From: Epiperipatus broadwayi
Lineage: Eukaryota > Onychophora > Udeonychophora > Euonychophora > Peripatidae
Direction: 5' to 3'
DNA: 64,000 nucleotides
NCBI GenBank assembly: GCA_028023455.1
Contig: JAQFVV010012497.1
Location: forward strand, 1,738,001 to 1,802,000
Shown here: positions 22,700 through 33,749 of the stretch, piece by piece
Layout: every line of letters begins with the position of its first letter
Numbering within the stretch: position 1 is the first letter of the stretch
Translations under genes and position numbers: made by a program
The notes under the pieces: model-generated
Databases searched by the model: none
What the model saw: only the letters and a program-made list of their open reading frames with translations
Told to the model about the DNA's origin: nothing

Positions 22700-24416
22700 A
22701 TCATTTAAGATATTTTGTTTTTGTTTCTTGTCGTAAAATCTTCTTGTAGTAATTGTTAATAGGTTATATATCAATTTGCTTTAATTCATTCCTAGTAATT
22801 TTTCTGCTTGCTGTTGTTGCTTTAAAAGTTCTCTTGGGAAACTTATTGTTATGGTGATCATGTGATGTTTAGTATTATTTAAATTAAATAGTCAACTTTG
22901 CAGGCAAATAAATTATATTGAATATTTGACCATTATGGTTATTTAGTGTTATTTAATTTTAAGAATTAAACTATATCTTAAATCAATTATAATATAATAA
23001 AATGCATCATTTTTTTTTTTTTTTTTGGGAATTTTTTAAAGTGCACAAGAGAGCTGTGCATTTTATTACATTATATGTAATTAAATAAGCAAATAGATTA
23101 ATTAATATATCAACTAATGATTAACTAACTAATTGAGTAATTTTTATTGTAAATTTTAAAATAAAATAAAAAAATGTTACTACAATAAATTATTGTAATC
23201 AAAGCATCTACCTATTTTATTATTATTATTAGATGCTGTCAAGTCAAAAAAAAGAAGAAGTCATTGTTGACTTCTAGTCATATAAATGTTATTTCATCAG
23301 ATCTGTCATCCCTTTGGTTTTTCAGGTTTTTCAATGGTCTTTTTTATTATGAAGTCCATTCATCTCTTTCCTAATCATTATTTTTCATTTTTAATCTTTC
23401 TGAACTTTATTTACCTAATGAATTTAATCACCGTTTGCAATCAAACTAAGGTAATTTTTTTCTCAGTCATTTATGCAATGACTAATTTAATTAGATATCT
23501 AATTATTACAATTTTCAGTAAATCTACAGGTAATAATTGATTTTACTTATTTATTAAGAATATAGATTTATTTATTTATTCAATTTTTAAAAAAAATTCA
23601 TTATAAAAAGATTCACATAATTTCAATAATTGATAAATCATTCAAAATATTGTATAGTTTGTAAATGTAATTAAGATTCATCTTTTACAGGTAAATCTGT
23701 TATAAAAGTCCTTCTCCTTTGGATAACATTGCTATGAGTAATTACTAGCTAAGTAGAAAATGCAATCTTATATAACAATTTTTTTCCAAAAATAAATAGT
23801 TTTTAAAAGATGTTGAAGCATTCCAGAAGTAATGAAGATGATATCAGACAAATGGATCATTTGAACTGGTTTTACCACTATTTTATCAGTTGTAGAGAAT
23901 GAAATAAACATTTTGTATTATAGCTATGATGAAAAACATTTTGTAGACGGTGAAGTTTCCAATTCTGCATAAATTCTGCGCAGTGTTTAAAACAATTTAA
24001 TTGGAATTTTATTATTATTATTTATTGTCGTAATAGTCTTTGATTAAAAAATTCTGTGATGAATCTGATTTTATTCAAAACAAAAGAAAATTGTATACTG
24101 TATTCATAAAGGTCATCTGTTATTAATTTGTAAGCCACACACAATTTCCCACTTTGCAAAAATAATTATAAAAAAAAAAACTGCTAGAAGCTGCCCGCTA
24201 ACTGAAGTTAATCATAACTATATTGACTAACACAGAATATTTATGTAGGCACATACTTATTTAAAGAAAACGAAAATTTGCCAGAAGTGAAAACAAACCA
24301 TATGAACTTCAAACATATTTATTATTAATTATGTTTGATCTTGCAGATAAATAGTATTTGTAAATTTGTTTCTGGTTTACTCATCAGATTTATGAATTAT
24401 TATGGTGTGTATCATT
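22700..24416. other. AT-rich DNA, no gene seen
   Basis: Nothing supportable. GTGATCATGTGATGTTTAGT at 22,854 echoes the 22.6-kb and 8.2-kb repeat family, so the family's sequence may continue in decayed form. Confidence 0.45.
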
Positions 24417-24421
24417 AATCC
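24417..24421. repeat. Target-site duplication of the gypsy element, copy 1
   Basis: AATCC directly before the left LTR, matching AATCC at 29,833-29,837 directly after the right LTR. A 5-bp duplication is normal for Ty3/gypsy integration. Confidence 0.65.
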
Positions 24422-25160
24422 TGCTTTGTATTCACATGTAACAAATTAAATAAATAAAAAGATTTTTACTACAAACAGAATACAGCAATTTATTTATATT
24501 TTAGTTTATAACAATTTTGAGTTCATAACACATATAAGAAATTATATACATAATCGCGTGTCCGATTTCCCCACTAACAGTTCTATTCTAAGATGGCCGG
24601 TTTGCCAAAACCTCTTCTTAAAGTCTATTAATATTTTAATTATTCCGTATTCTAAAATTAGCCAATTTAGGCGTACAAAATAATAATAAGATCGAGAAGA
24701 TCTGTAATTACTTATACGGATCTTGGAACCTTCAGACTCCGCTAGTTCTGGGTTATACCTCCGTTGTTCGTATATCCCTTTCTCTATATAAAGATTCCCA
24801 CTCCGGTCACACAGCAAGCTGGAAATATTCTGTGTTTTAAAATTACCCGGCTTCACTTTCTTTTTCTCCTTTGTTCTGCTTTCGCTTGATCCTTATCAGT
24901 CCTTTTAATTAATTAATTGTACTTTCGTTTTTAATTAGAAATCGTTACTTTACTTCAATTAGTAAATCATTATTTTAGACTTTAATTAGTGAATGTTTGA
25001 TTTAGATTTTAATTAATGAATGTTATCATATAAAACAATCTATCTTATTTCCGTATTTTAATCAAAACCCCCATAACGTTTTTTACTTGTATTTTTAAAA
25101 TCTGCCTTTTTATTTTTACTTCTGGAGTACACTATTATTATTATTATTCCAAATACTATA
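24422..25160 (-). repeat. Gypsy LTR (3' LTR of the element)
   Basis: Near-identical to 29,092-29,832. It begins TGCTTTGTATTCACATG and ends CCAAATACTATA on the plus strand. It ends where the polypurine tract begins. The small open frame across 24,542-24,856 also appears, shorter, in the other LTR and has no known function. Confidence 0.95.
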
Positions 25161-25172
25161 ATTCCTCCCCTT
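25161..25172 (-). other. Polypurine tract of the gypsy element
   Basis: Minus strand AAGGGGAGGAAT immediately upstream of the 3' LTR, the usual plus-strand primer of LTR elements. Confidence 0.7.
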
Positions 25173-25281
25173 ACTCCAGAAATATAAATGTCACTTACAC
25201 ATAATCTTTAAACCTTTCCGGTTTCCTTTTAATTCTAAGCGGCCTGGGTGATTTGCTCTTCCGTGCTTCTGGTCGAAGTTC

Positions 25282-25584
25282 TTACGTTATAATGTCTTTG
25301 TGTTTTTCCCCTACGTATTGTTTTTCTGATTTCTTTTCTATTTTTCTTTCATTTTCCTCTGTCTCATTGCTATTCAAATTCTGCCAAAACTCCAGTGGGA
25401 CTTGATCTAATTCTCGTTTTCTTAAGTGGTTGATGTGCCTTCTATATTTGTTACCATTTTCCCCTTCCACTACAAATATTTGTGTCGATATATTTTGTCC
25501 AATCGTTCCTTTAATCCATGTTTTCTGTATGACATCTCGAACCCAGACTGGTTTTTCCATTTTAAAGTTTTTATACGATTGCAC
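25282..25584 (-). pseudogene. Integrase C-terminal domain of the gypsy element
   Basis: One hundred codons starting near KPVWVRDVIQKTW and VVEGENGNKYRRHINHLRKR. This matches the DNA-binding C-terminal barrel found after gypsy integrase cores (x-V-W-V-R ... R-R-H-x-x-H-L-R). A Lys/Glu-rich tail follows. It is out of frame with the integrase core (25,571-26,134) by a frameshift around 25,575-25,584, so it is the broken end of pol and not a separate gene. No chromodomain is evident. Confidence 0.75.
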
Positions 25585-26134
25585 ATTTCGTGTATATTTT
25601 CATTTCAGTTGGTTTCAGAACTGCTAATTGTATTCGTAATTTCCGTCCAAACATCAATTCTGCTGGCGTTTTTCCTGTAATCGTCGATGGAGTAGTATGC
25701 TGGGTTAACATAAATCCCTGTAATTTTTCCTGTAAATCAATATTAGTAGTGTTCATTTTCTTCAGAAACGTCTTCACTTGCTGAACTGCATTCTCCGCCA
25801 ATCCATTTGATTGCGGGTGATATGCTGATGAGTATAAGTGATGGATCCCCCCAGCATCAAAAAACTGTCTAAGTTCATTGCTTGCAAAACCAGCACCATT
25901 GTCCATTACGATAACTTCTGGCAGGCCATGAATTGAACATGTTGACTTGAGACATTTAATCGTCTTAGCCGCACTGGTATTCCTTACTATATGGCACTCA
26001 ATCCATTTTGAGAATGCATCAGTTAATATCAGTAGCATCTGGTTGTTCACTGGCCCTGCATGATCCATATGCACTCTTTCCCATGGCTTAGTTGCTTCCT
26101 TCCATTGTGACAATATTTTACTTGGCAACTGCAC
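25571..26134 (-). pseudogene. Gypsy integrase core
   Basis: The 187-codon frame contains the DDE catalytic triad: D24 in MDHAGP, D78 in VMDNGAGF and E114 in GLAENAVQ, with 35 residues between the second Asp and the Glu as in retroviral-type integrases. AYHPQSNGLAEN is the typical surface around the Glu. The zinc-binding H-H-C-C segment (C-D-A-C near 26,150) lies just upstream, before an in-frame TAG near 26,199 that separates it from RNase H. The protein would insert element cDNA into chromosomes. The core residues are intact but the polyprotein is interrupted. Confidence 0.9.
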
Positions 26135-26197
26135 TTTAGTTTGACATGCATCACAGCGCTTTATGTAATTTTCAATATCTTCATTTATTTTAGGCCA

Positions 26198-26935
26198 CTA
26201 GACATAGCTACGTGCCAAAGCTTTCGCTCGCACTATGCCCGGATGCCCTTCATGTATAAGTTTTAATGTGTTTTTTCTCTCTTCCAGAGGTATCACTACT
26301 CTATCACCCATAATAATACACTTATTACTAACTGAAAGATTAAACCTGTTTGTCCAAAACCCTATGGCTAAATAATTCGGTTTGGATTTAGGCCAGCCAT
26401 TCTTAATCCACTGAATCAGGCATTCACATCTTTTTTCATTCTCTGTCCATTTTCTGACCATGTTAGAATTTAATACGCCTGAGTTCATATAATCTATGTA
26501 ATTTATTCCTATTTTACTTTTTTCCCTCCTATCTGGAAAACGTGATAATGCGTCAGCGTGTGGTATTTCCTTCCCCTTTTTATAAACTAGTTTATAATCG
26601 TACGTGGCGAGTATATTTCTCCACCGCAGCATATGCAGGCTTAAATGCTCTGGAGTGGCCCGATCGTTTCTTAATATTCCCAATAATGGTTTGTGATCTG
26701 TAACAATTTCAAAACTACGACCAAACACATATTGATGATATTTTTTTATTGCAAAAATGATTGCAAGCGCCTCTTTATCTATTTGACTATAGTTGACCTC
26801 TGCTTTCGACATAACTCTGGATGCAAATGCCACTGGCCATTTTTTATCTCCTATGGGATGGGCTAATACCGCTCCCACTCCCCAGTCTGATGCATCCGTA
26901 GTAATCCTTACCTCCAGGTTACTATCAAAATGCAT
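26198..26935 (-). pseudogene. Gypsy RNase H and linker to integrase
   Basis: A 245-codon frame with the RNase H signature: D14 in TTDASDWGVGAV, the Glu in SQIDKEALAI and the Asp in FEIVTDHKPLLGI, then the late Asp in GKEIPHADALSRFP. This domain degrades the RNA strand during reverse transcription. It continues into the integrase N-terminal region (HEGHPGIVRAKALARSYV), with the His pair of the zinc-binding fold. It then ends at a TAG in place of the usual Trp codon. The frame differs from the reverse transcriptase upstream, with the shift near a T-run at 27,006-27,015. Confidence 0.9.
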
Positions 26936-26964
26936 TAATAGAATATCTGATGTTAATAATTCTT

Positions 26965-27570
26965 TTATTTCATGAAATGCTTTATCTTGGATTTCTGTCC
27001 AGATCCATTTTTTTTTCTTAATAACTCATACATAGGTTTCACTACCATCACTTTATTTTTCAAGAATGGTTCAAAAAAATTCACGAGTCCTAGAAACGCC
27101 TGAAGTTGTTTTATGTTTCTAGGTTTTTCCGCATTTCTGACTGCTCTGATTTTATTTTCCAGCGGTCTTTTTCCTTTATCACTTATTGTATGGCCTAAAA
27201 ATTCTAATTCCTGAGTTATCCACACACATTTTTTTTTATTCAACTTCAATCCTGCTTGATTTAATTTAAAACATATGTCGGCAATTTTTTCCCTTAAAGT
27301 TTCACTAGACATTGCCGTTATTGAGATATCGTCGTAGTATGGGATTACTCCTTTTAACCCTTGCAACAATAAGTTTAATTTAGCCTGAAAAATTTTCGGT
27401 GCTGTTGTTATCCCAAAAGGAAGCCTATTGCATTTGTACAGCCCAAAAGGCATGGTTAACGTCAACATACGTGCTGTATTTTCGGTAACTTTCAACTGGT
27501 GAAATGCCGAATTAAGATCAAGCTTTGCGAAATATTTTGCATTAGCTAAATTCGCCAAAACTTCTCTCAC
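26965..27570 (-). pseudogene. Gypsy reverse transcriptase, palm and connection
   Basis: A 201-codon frame beginning REVLANLANAKYFAKLDLNS with the first catalytic Asp, then TMPFGLYKCNRLPFGI and PYYDDISI, the Y-x-D-D active site. It continues QELEFLGHTISDKG and LQAFLGLVNF, both standard for Ty3/gypsy. It follows the N-terminal fingers (27,583-27,897) in the same frame after a single in-frame stop near 27,580. It runs out of frame near 27,010. Confidence 0.92.
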
Positions 27571-27582
27571 GTTAGGAACTGG

Positions 27583-27897
27583 TTACGCTCCTTTATTTAA
27601 AAACTTATTAACTGTGCAACGATAATCCCCACACATTCTGATCTGTCCATCAGGCTTCGTTATTATAACTATGGGCGTAGCCCATTCTGCATCTTTTACT
27701 GCTGTTAGAACGCCCCTATTTACTAGTTTTTTCAATTTCTCCTCAACTTTATCTCTCTGGGCAAAAGGAATCTTTCTAGGTTTACATACTATTGGACGAG
27801 CGTTGTCCAATAGTTCTACGTCTACTGGATTAGTTTTAATCAAGCCTAACTCTTCCGAAAATAAGTCTGGATATTTTTCCATTATTTCTTTTTCCAC
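27583..27897 (-). pseudogene. Gypsy reverse transcriptase, N-terminal part
   Basis: A 104-codon frame with KYPDLFSEELG, then PRKIPFAQRDKVEEKLKKL and EWATPIVIITKPDGQIRMCG, the usual entry into gypsy reverse transcriptase, then a DYRCTVNKFL segment. The next residue expected in the family is replaced by a stop (TAA), after which the same frame continues. This lesion alone would truncate pol. Confidence 0.9.
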
Positions 27898-27944
27898 CGT
27901 AACTTTTTAATTATATTTATTGAGATTCCTAATTCTCGAAACCA

Positions 27945-28181
27945 TTATCTCCCGATTATCGGGGTTAGTTCATTTTTTACAATATATAATGGTAATTCAC
28001 ACTTTTTTTTTCCGTAACTAACTGGGACTTTAGTCACTCCCACTAGTTCTATTGACTGCCCGGTTATACCTTTTATTTTTATGTTTGACTTTTTTATTTC
28101 TAGCGACTGGTCTTTTATATGTATTTTTTTCCAAATTTTTTCTGAAATTAAAGAAATACCAGATCCACTGTCGACTTCCAT
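27945..28181 (-). pseudogene. Gypsy aspartic protease
   Basis: A 78-codon frame with the active-site segment EVDSGSGISLIS (D-S-G where many families have D-T-G) and the C-terminal PIIGR, matching a retropepsin that cleaves the polyprotein. It lies in a different frame from gag, so a frameshift step between gag and pol is either the natural expression device or damage. It also differs in frame from reverse transcriptase, with an apparent small insertion near 27,940. Confidence 0.75.
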
Positions 28182-28257
28182 TACTACTTCCTTCTTCCCT
28201 ATTATAACTGTTAGTACATACTGGCTTTTGTCTTGCCATGTATTGTCCGATGTGCTA

Positions 28258-29076
28258 TTAACTTGCTCGTACTTCTCTTCGGTTTTCTGTATCTAGTTTC
28301 TCTTTTTGTTTTGGTTTCTTACAAACCTTCGCTAAGTGACCTTTATTCCCACAGTTATAACAATTTTCTTTCTGCCATCGACAGTACTTGGCTACATGCC
28401 CTGTTTTTCCACAACAATAACATTTCCATACATCATTTTTTTCTCTGTCTGCCTTCAGTGTTGTACGCGTAAAACTATTTTCTGTTTTATATATAGTCGC
28501 TCTATTTTCTACTTCGGTCTTATTTCTAAATGCTGCAGCCTGTTCTAAAACTGCTTCAAAAGCGTTACCCTTTTTGATCACCAATTCATAAGTCAAATCT
28601 GATTCTGTTAATAGGTTTTGTCTTAACCTTTCATCTGCCATTCCCCAAAGCAACTGATCTAATAAAGCTTGGTCACCATAATTTCCATATTGACAGTCTT
28701 TTATCAACTGCCTTAATGCTATGTCATAGTCTTTTATTTTTTCACCGTTTGCTTGTCTTCTGTTACACAATGCCAATTTTGCTATGAATTTAGACGGTTG
28801 CAGGCTGAAATAATCTGTTATTTTCTGTATTATTTCTTCATATTCGACTGAGTCCGAAATAGGTCCCTCAAATAACTTATTTACTATTCCTATTAATCTC
28901 GTCCCTGACAAACATAATAAAGTTGCCATTTTTCTACTATTGTCCGTAATTTCGTTCAACTTAAAAAAATTCTGCAATTGAATTCTATATAATGGCCATT
29001 CCCCTGGATTTTCTACATTAAATTCAGATATTGACCCCTGTCCAATCGACATTTTCTTATCTACAAGTTCGTTCAA
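28258..29076 (-). pseudogene. Gypsy Gag (capsid and nucleocapsid)
   Basis: A 272-codon intact frame. Residues about 20-200 form a retrotransposon capsid-like region ([44 protein letters not shown]). Two CCHC knuckles follow, [14 protein letters not shown] and [14 protein letters not shown], each C-x2-C-x4-H-x4-C, for RNA packaging. The natural start may be the Met at residue 9, because the upstream Met overlaps the primer-binding region. The frame is undamaged, unlike pol. Confidence 0.9.
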
Positions 29077-29090
29077 CCGACTGCGCCAAT
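29074..29090 (-). other. Primer-binding-site-like sequence of the gypsy element
   Basis: Minus strand TTGGCGCAGTCGGTTG lies one or two bases past the 5' LTR. It begins with the TGG expected from pairing to a tRNA CCA end. I do not assign the tRNA. Confidence 0.6.
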
Positions 29091-29091
29091 T

Positions 29092-29832
29092 TTCTTTGTA
29101 TTCACATGTAACAAATTAAATAAATAAAAAGATTTTTACTACAAATAGAATACAGCAATTTATTTATATTTTAGTTTATAACAATTTTGAGTTCATAACA
29201 CATATAAGAAATTATATGCATAATCGCGTGTCCGATTTCCCCACTAACAGTTCTATTCTAAGATGGCCGGTTTGCTAAAACCTCTTCTTAAAGTCTATTA
29301 ATATTTTAATTATTCCGTATTCTAAAATTGGCCAATTTAGGCGTACAAAAATAATAATAAGATCGAGAAGATCTGTAATTACCTATACGGATCTTGGAAC
29401 CTTCAGACTCTGCTAGTTCTGGGTTATACCTCCGTTGTTCGTATATCCCTTTCTCTATATAAAGATTACCACTCCGGTCACACAGCAAGGTGGAAATATT
29501 CTGTGTTTTAAAATTACCCGGCTTCGCTTTCTTTTTCTCCTTTGTTCTGCTTTCGCTTGATCCTTATCAGTCCTTTTAATTAATTAATTGTACTTTCGTT
29601 TTTAATTAGAAATCGTTACTTTACTTCAATTAGTAAATCCTTATTTTAGACTTTAATTAGTGAATGTTTGATTTAGATTTTAATTAATGAATGTTATCAT
29701 ATAAAACAATCTATCTTATTTCCGTAGTTTAATCAAAACCCCCATAACGTTTTTTTACTTGTATTTTTAAAATCTGCCTTTTTATTTTTACTTCTGGAGT
29801 ACACTATTATTATTATTATTCCAAATACTATA
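29092..29832 (-). repeat. Gypsy LTR (5' LTR of the element)
   Basis: Direct copy of 24,422-25,160 in the same orientation. It contains the promoter of the element by position; I did not pinpoint a TATA box. CACTCCGGTCACACAGCAA and CGGTTTGC-AAAACC lie in its more complex central part. Confidence 0.95.
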
Positions 29833-29837
29833 AATCC
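29833..29837. repeat. Target-site duplication of the gypsy element, copy 2
   Basis: AATCC, matching 24,417-24,421. Confidence 0.65.
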
Positions 29838-29839
29838 AA

Positions 29840-31049
29840 TCAAGAACTTTGTTTTGAATTTTTATATTGCTGGCCAAACTAATTGAAAATAACAATTATA
29901 TATATCTCTTTTAATAAGAAGGAAATAACTTGTAGCATTAATTTAAACAAGTGACTACTCAATAATCATTTACAGCATAATGTATTTGAAAAACTGATTA
30001 CTTTGGGTGCAATTTGTAATAGTATAAGATTCAAATTCATTTATCATAGCTAGATGGCAATGAAATATCTGATCAACTTTGCTGACTTGATGTGTATTGT
30101 CAACTTTGATACTCCAAGAATTAAACTCTTGATCTATCAATTCCCAGTTATTCATCATCAGCTAATAGATTTTAGTGAATTGTATGGATACAGTATATGA
30201 AAAAACAAAGTGAGTCTTTATAAAGCAACCTTCAGCTCAGGCTTTTAATCTAAAAAAATTATATGAATACTACTAAATTCAACTATTAATTAACATTTGT
30301 TATAAAAAAATCTGTAAAGCAGCAACAAAAGAAGGGAATAGTTTAGATGTGATAACAGTAATTATAGATAAAATGCATAATTAGAAAATATCAAATTCTT
30401 ATCAAATAAGAGTTGAAAAAGAAGATAAAAGTATTTATACTTTTGACTACAAGAAAACTGATGAGAAATTAAATTTATTAATCACATCAACTGAATGGCT
30501 ATATTCTGAATTCGCTTATATCAATCAAAAATGGTTAAACAAATGATAACCTAATAACATGTAGCCAATCCATTCTTCATCCAATAAATTGTATAAACAG
30601 AGTTATCTTAAAGGGGCTCTTACTGAAGACATCAAGGACTGTTTATAATTCCCATTTAAGTTATAACTATCAAAGTTGTGTTTGGAATCAGCAATAATAA
30701 ACACTATTAAATTTTAAGGTGGTATTTCACAAGCATAATAATAGGATAATAGATGATTAGAAGCATGTCATGTGGTTGGATGAAAGTTTTTGTCTGAAAG
30801 TTTCCACTAATAATAATAATAATCATCATCATCTGTTTGATTGTTGATTTTTAAAATTATATGCATGCTTAATGGATAAAACATTTAAGAACAATTTTTT
30901 TTAGATGACAAAAGTTAACAATTATGAATAAATAAAAACAATAATACAATAATAGTTAACAAATGAGTGTTTATAAAAGATTCTGTTTAGTAGTATGAAT
31001 ATTTATTTTTTTAATAATGAAATGAAAAAAATAAAACAAATGATTTAAT
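29840..31049. other. AT-rich DNA, no gene seen
   Basis: No supportable gene or repeat. The short minus-strand frame 29,970-30,158 has no recognisable motif. Confidence 0.45.
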
Positions 31050-32590
31050 AATACAATGTATGAATAATATTGATTTTTCCCTTCAATTGCATTTGTAATT
31101 CAAATTTTTACATGTTTGCTTTCTATATAACAAAGAGGTTTCTTTCTTTTTTATAATCTAAAGCTGAGTTCACTTTTGTTGAAGTTCACCATAATCATAT
31201 CTCTCTTAAATTAATTATTGTTGTTGCTTTATATATACTGTAATGTAGTTATGCATGCATTTTTATTTAAATTAGTTTCTTGTAAAATATTCCATTAGTT
31301 AAATAATAGTATTCTAATTTCTTTTTTGTTTATTTCATTTCTATGGTTGGCCATAAACTATGCCTCCTTGACCTTTTTCTGTTATTGCGCTCAAGGCTAT
31401 AATCAAATTGTTTTTTTTTTTTTGTGGTCCCAAAAAACAGAATAATCTGGTTGAGATATTAGCCCTAGATTCCCCATAATATACAGTTGTGCAGCCTGGA
31501 TTGTTGCATGGAATCTTTTATATTATCTGCAGTGTGTTCTAATTTTGTAATTTGTCTTTTGTGTTGTTAATGAATTTATTAAGATTAGAGATAGTATAGA
31601 AGCTAATATTGAAAATTGGCTTGCAGATATTATTTATTCTATTTGTTAATCTTGAAATATAAGACATTCTAATCCATGGTTTATTTTCAACTTGCAGTTT
31701 TAAAGTTTGCTTTATATTTCTATAGAATTGTTTAATAACTTTTGTTAGAATGTTTTTGCTATAACCTATACACATAGATCTTTTATGTACTTTTGTTTTT
31801 CTGTCTGATTCATATTTACAAAGCGTTAAATTTCTTTTAAGAGATGTTTTAAATTCTGCTAATTTATGAGACATTGATATTATATATTGTGGATGGATAT
31901 CGCCCTTAATTTTAAGTGATTTTACCACCATTTTATAATCAAACTTATTTTTATTTCTTTGGATTGCTATGTCTAAATACTTTAAGCTGTGTGTGTTATT
32001 TTCATATTTGATAGTCCATGTTAAGATTGATTCTTTCACCAGTAATTTCCGTAGTTTGTTCGGAACACATACCAGAACATTATCAATATAGTATTTATAT
32101 ACTGATTTTTCTTTATGAATGTCAGTATAAGCTGTATATGATGCAGCTGATAGACAGTCCCATTGGCCATGCATTTTCCATCCTGTTTTTTGAGATCACG
32201 AAAAATAATTTGTCATAGCTTTGACCCACAGACAATCCATCTAGAGTGTATGAAATGTGATGACAGAAAAAGAAAGGTCAAGGGGCATGGTTTATTACCA
32301 AACATTGAAATATAATAAACAAAAAAAGAAAACTGTATAATTATTTAAGAAATGGAATATTTAAGTGGGCTAATTTAAATAAAAATGCATGCATAATTAG
32401 ATTATAGTATAAATAAAACAGTAACATTAATTAATTTAAGAGAGCTATGATTATGATGAGCTTTACCAAAAATGCATTCAGATTTAAGTTATAAAGAAGA
32501 AAGAAACCATTTCATTATGCAGATGAACAAATGTATGCAAATTTGAAGTGAAATAAATATATTAATATTATACATTATTTAAAACAATGG
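31050..32590. mobile_element. Penelope-like element piece flanked by long inverted arms
   Basis: The minus-strand coding piece (31,539-32,174) is bracketed by inverted arms. ATAAACTATGCCTCCTTGAC in the left arm (about 31,352) mirrors GTCAAGGGGCATGGTTTAT in the right (about 32,277). The pairing continues outward past ATGCATGCATTTTTATTTAA (left) and AAATAAAAATGCATGCAT (right), then GTTTCTTTCTTTTTTATAA and TTATAAAGAAGAAAGAAAC. Arms are at least 250 bases each (about 31,137-31,385 and 32,262-32,509) and probably extend to about 31,050 and 32,590. Penelope-like elements are known to carry inverted pseudo-LTR arrangements, which fits. Confidence 0.65.
31539..32174 (-). pseudogene. Penelope-like reverse transcriptase fragment, 211-aa frame
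   Basis: The frame contains YKYYIDNVLVCVPN, where Penelope-type enzymes have Y-[VI]-D-D; the second Asp is replaced by Asn, so the active site is mutated. Then comes NNTHSLKYLDIAIQRNKNKF (compare N-x-L-x-F-L-D-[VI]-x-[IL]-x-R), and SMSHKLAEFKTSLKRNL in the expected spacing. Near the end, SYISRLTNRINNICK and NISFYTISNLNKFI match the segment just before the GIY-YIG endonuclease. The endonuclease itself is absent. The upstream fingers are also missing, so the copy is truncated at both ends. It lies between the inverted arms described above. Confidence 0.7.
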
Positions 32591-33522
32591 AAAAAAATAT
32601 TTTTATAATTGAGTACTGGTCTTATATATTTCTATATAAAATTATTTTTACTTTATACAGTAAAATAAATTGATAATTTTTATAAAATATTTATTCTATA
32701 ATATGTATAAAAATTAAGAAAAATTAGACATGTATGAATTTATAAATATATATATGTAAGCAGATATAAAATGTAAATATATGTGTAATACATTAATGTA
32801 TATAGTATATATTTATCTATAAAAATAGTATATAAAAAGTACAAAAATTAAAATATATATCTATGTAAAAAGAATATATATATTGAACCGGATGCTGTAT
32901 CTGATTCAAAGGTCCCCTCACAATTTTTATAAAGTTATTTAAAAGTTTGTAGGATATAGCGCACATACACAGCTATATTTTAAAATACAGTGGTTTTAAA
33001 TTTTGTTAGTTTAAAATAAGTTTCTTCTGACATTTATTTATTTTTATTAAAAATTCAAATTGTAAAAAAAAACAAAAAACATTTCAAATTAAAAGTTTTA
33101 ATCTTTGTTTTTTTTTTTTTTGAGAAAGCTTTTAATTTTGAAAAGTTAATTGCATTCCTGTTTCTTTTATTTTAATTACGATCCATTGTTACTTTGATTT
33201 TAAAAATCGAGATTTAATTTTGTGTTGTTGTTTTTTTATAAGATAATCCCTGGTTAGAATTCTTAATTAAGGTTGAGTGGGCGATAAAGATTTCCATGGG
33301 CTAAGGCTTATAATTGAAAAACAAGAAAGTTTACGTGGGAGATAGTGAGAGGATATAAATAATCCCAAAAATTTCGGATATAGGAGTTCTTGGCTTAACC
33401 CAGCTAATTCTTTTTCAAAGTGATAGATTCAGCTTCAAATAATTCCGCTATTTATTTTCACACATTGATATTAACCTGCTGAGATTCGTACTATTGGCAG
33501 TCTGGACATATTTTTTTTTTAG
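32591..33522. other. AT-rich DNA with TA-rich tracts
   Basis: Dense TATATA and ATATAT runs at 32,740-32,890. T- and A-runs near 33,063 and 33,107. No gene seen. Confidence 0.5.
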
Positions 33523-33741
33523 AATTTGCTTTCACAAGATATGCCTTGTTAACTTACCTAAGGACGGACTCCTGATTCCGAGCTGTTTTTCCGTCATGCC
33601 ATGAAAGTCTGAAGTAAAAAGAATCCTGAAATATGCCTTTACACTTGCCGCCGTAAAGAAATGATGTCACTTGAAAAGTTGAACTCAAAATAAATGTGCA
33701 CACTCCTTGAAAAACTCAGAGGACTCTGCTTTACCATTAAG
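33523..33741 (+). other. Candidate non-coding internal exon (5' UTR type)
   Basis: A run of T followed by AG (33,521-33,522) makes a strong acceptor, and AAG|GTAAAA at 33,742 a fair donor. The 219 bases between are of mixed composition (CTTACCTAAGGACGGACTCC, CTTGCCGCCGTAAAG) and stand out from the flanks. There is no long open frame. It lies 4.8 kb before the ZRANB1 coding exon, whose own first bases follow an acceptor, so an upstream UTR exon must exist. This is a candidate only. Confidence 0.25.
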
Positions 33742-33749
33742 GTAAAAAT

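Larger units (their letters stand above)
24422..29832 (-). mobile_element. Ty3/gypsy-type LTR retrotransposon, 5.4 kb, full length but broken
   Basis: Two ~740-bp LTRs bracket a minus-strand gag-pol in the order gag, protease, reverse transcriptase, RNase H, integrase, which defines Ty3/gypsy. A purine-rich tract precedes the left LTR and a primer-binding-like site follows the right LTR. A 5-bp target duplication flanks the element. No envelope-like frame is present. By eye I counted about 14 differences between the LTRs, so they are roughly 98 percent identical. Pol carries two in-frame stops (near 27,580 and 26,199) and frameshifts near 27,920, 27,010 and 25,580, so this copy cannot make a complete polyprotein. 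Confidence 0.95.

Noticed and set aside
24542-24856. Open frame in the gypsy LTR as an accessory gene
   Set aside because: It is shorter in the other LTR because of single-base differences and has no recognisable motif.
25426-28548. Plus-strand open frames within the gypsy element
   Set aside because: Antisense to gag-pol with no protein motifs of their own.
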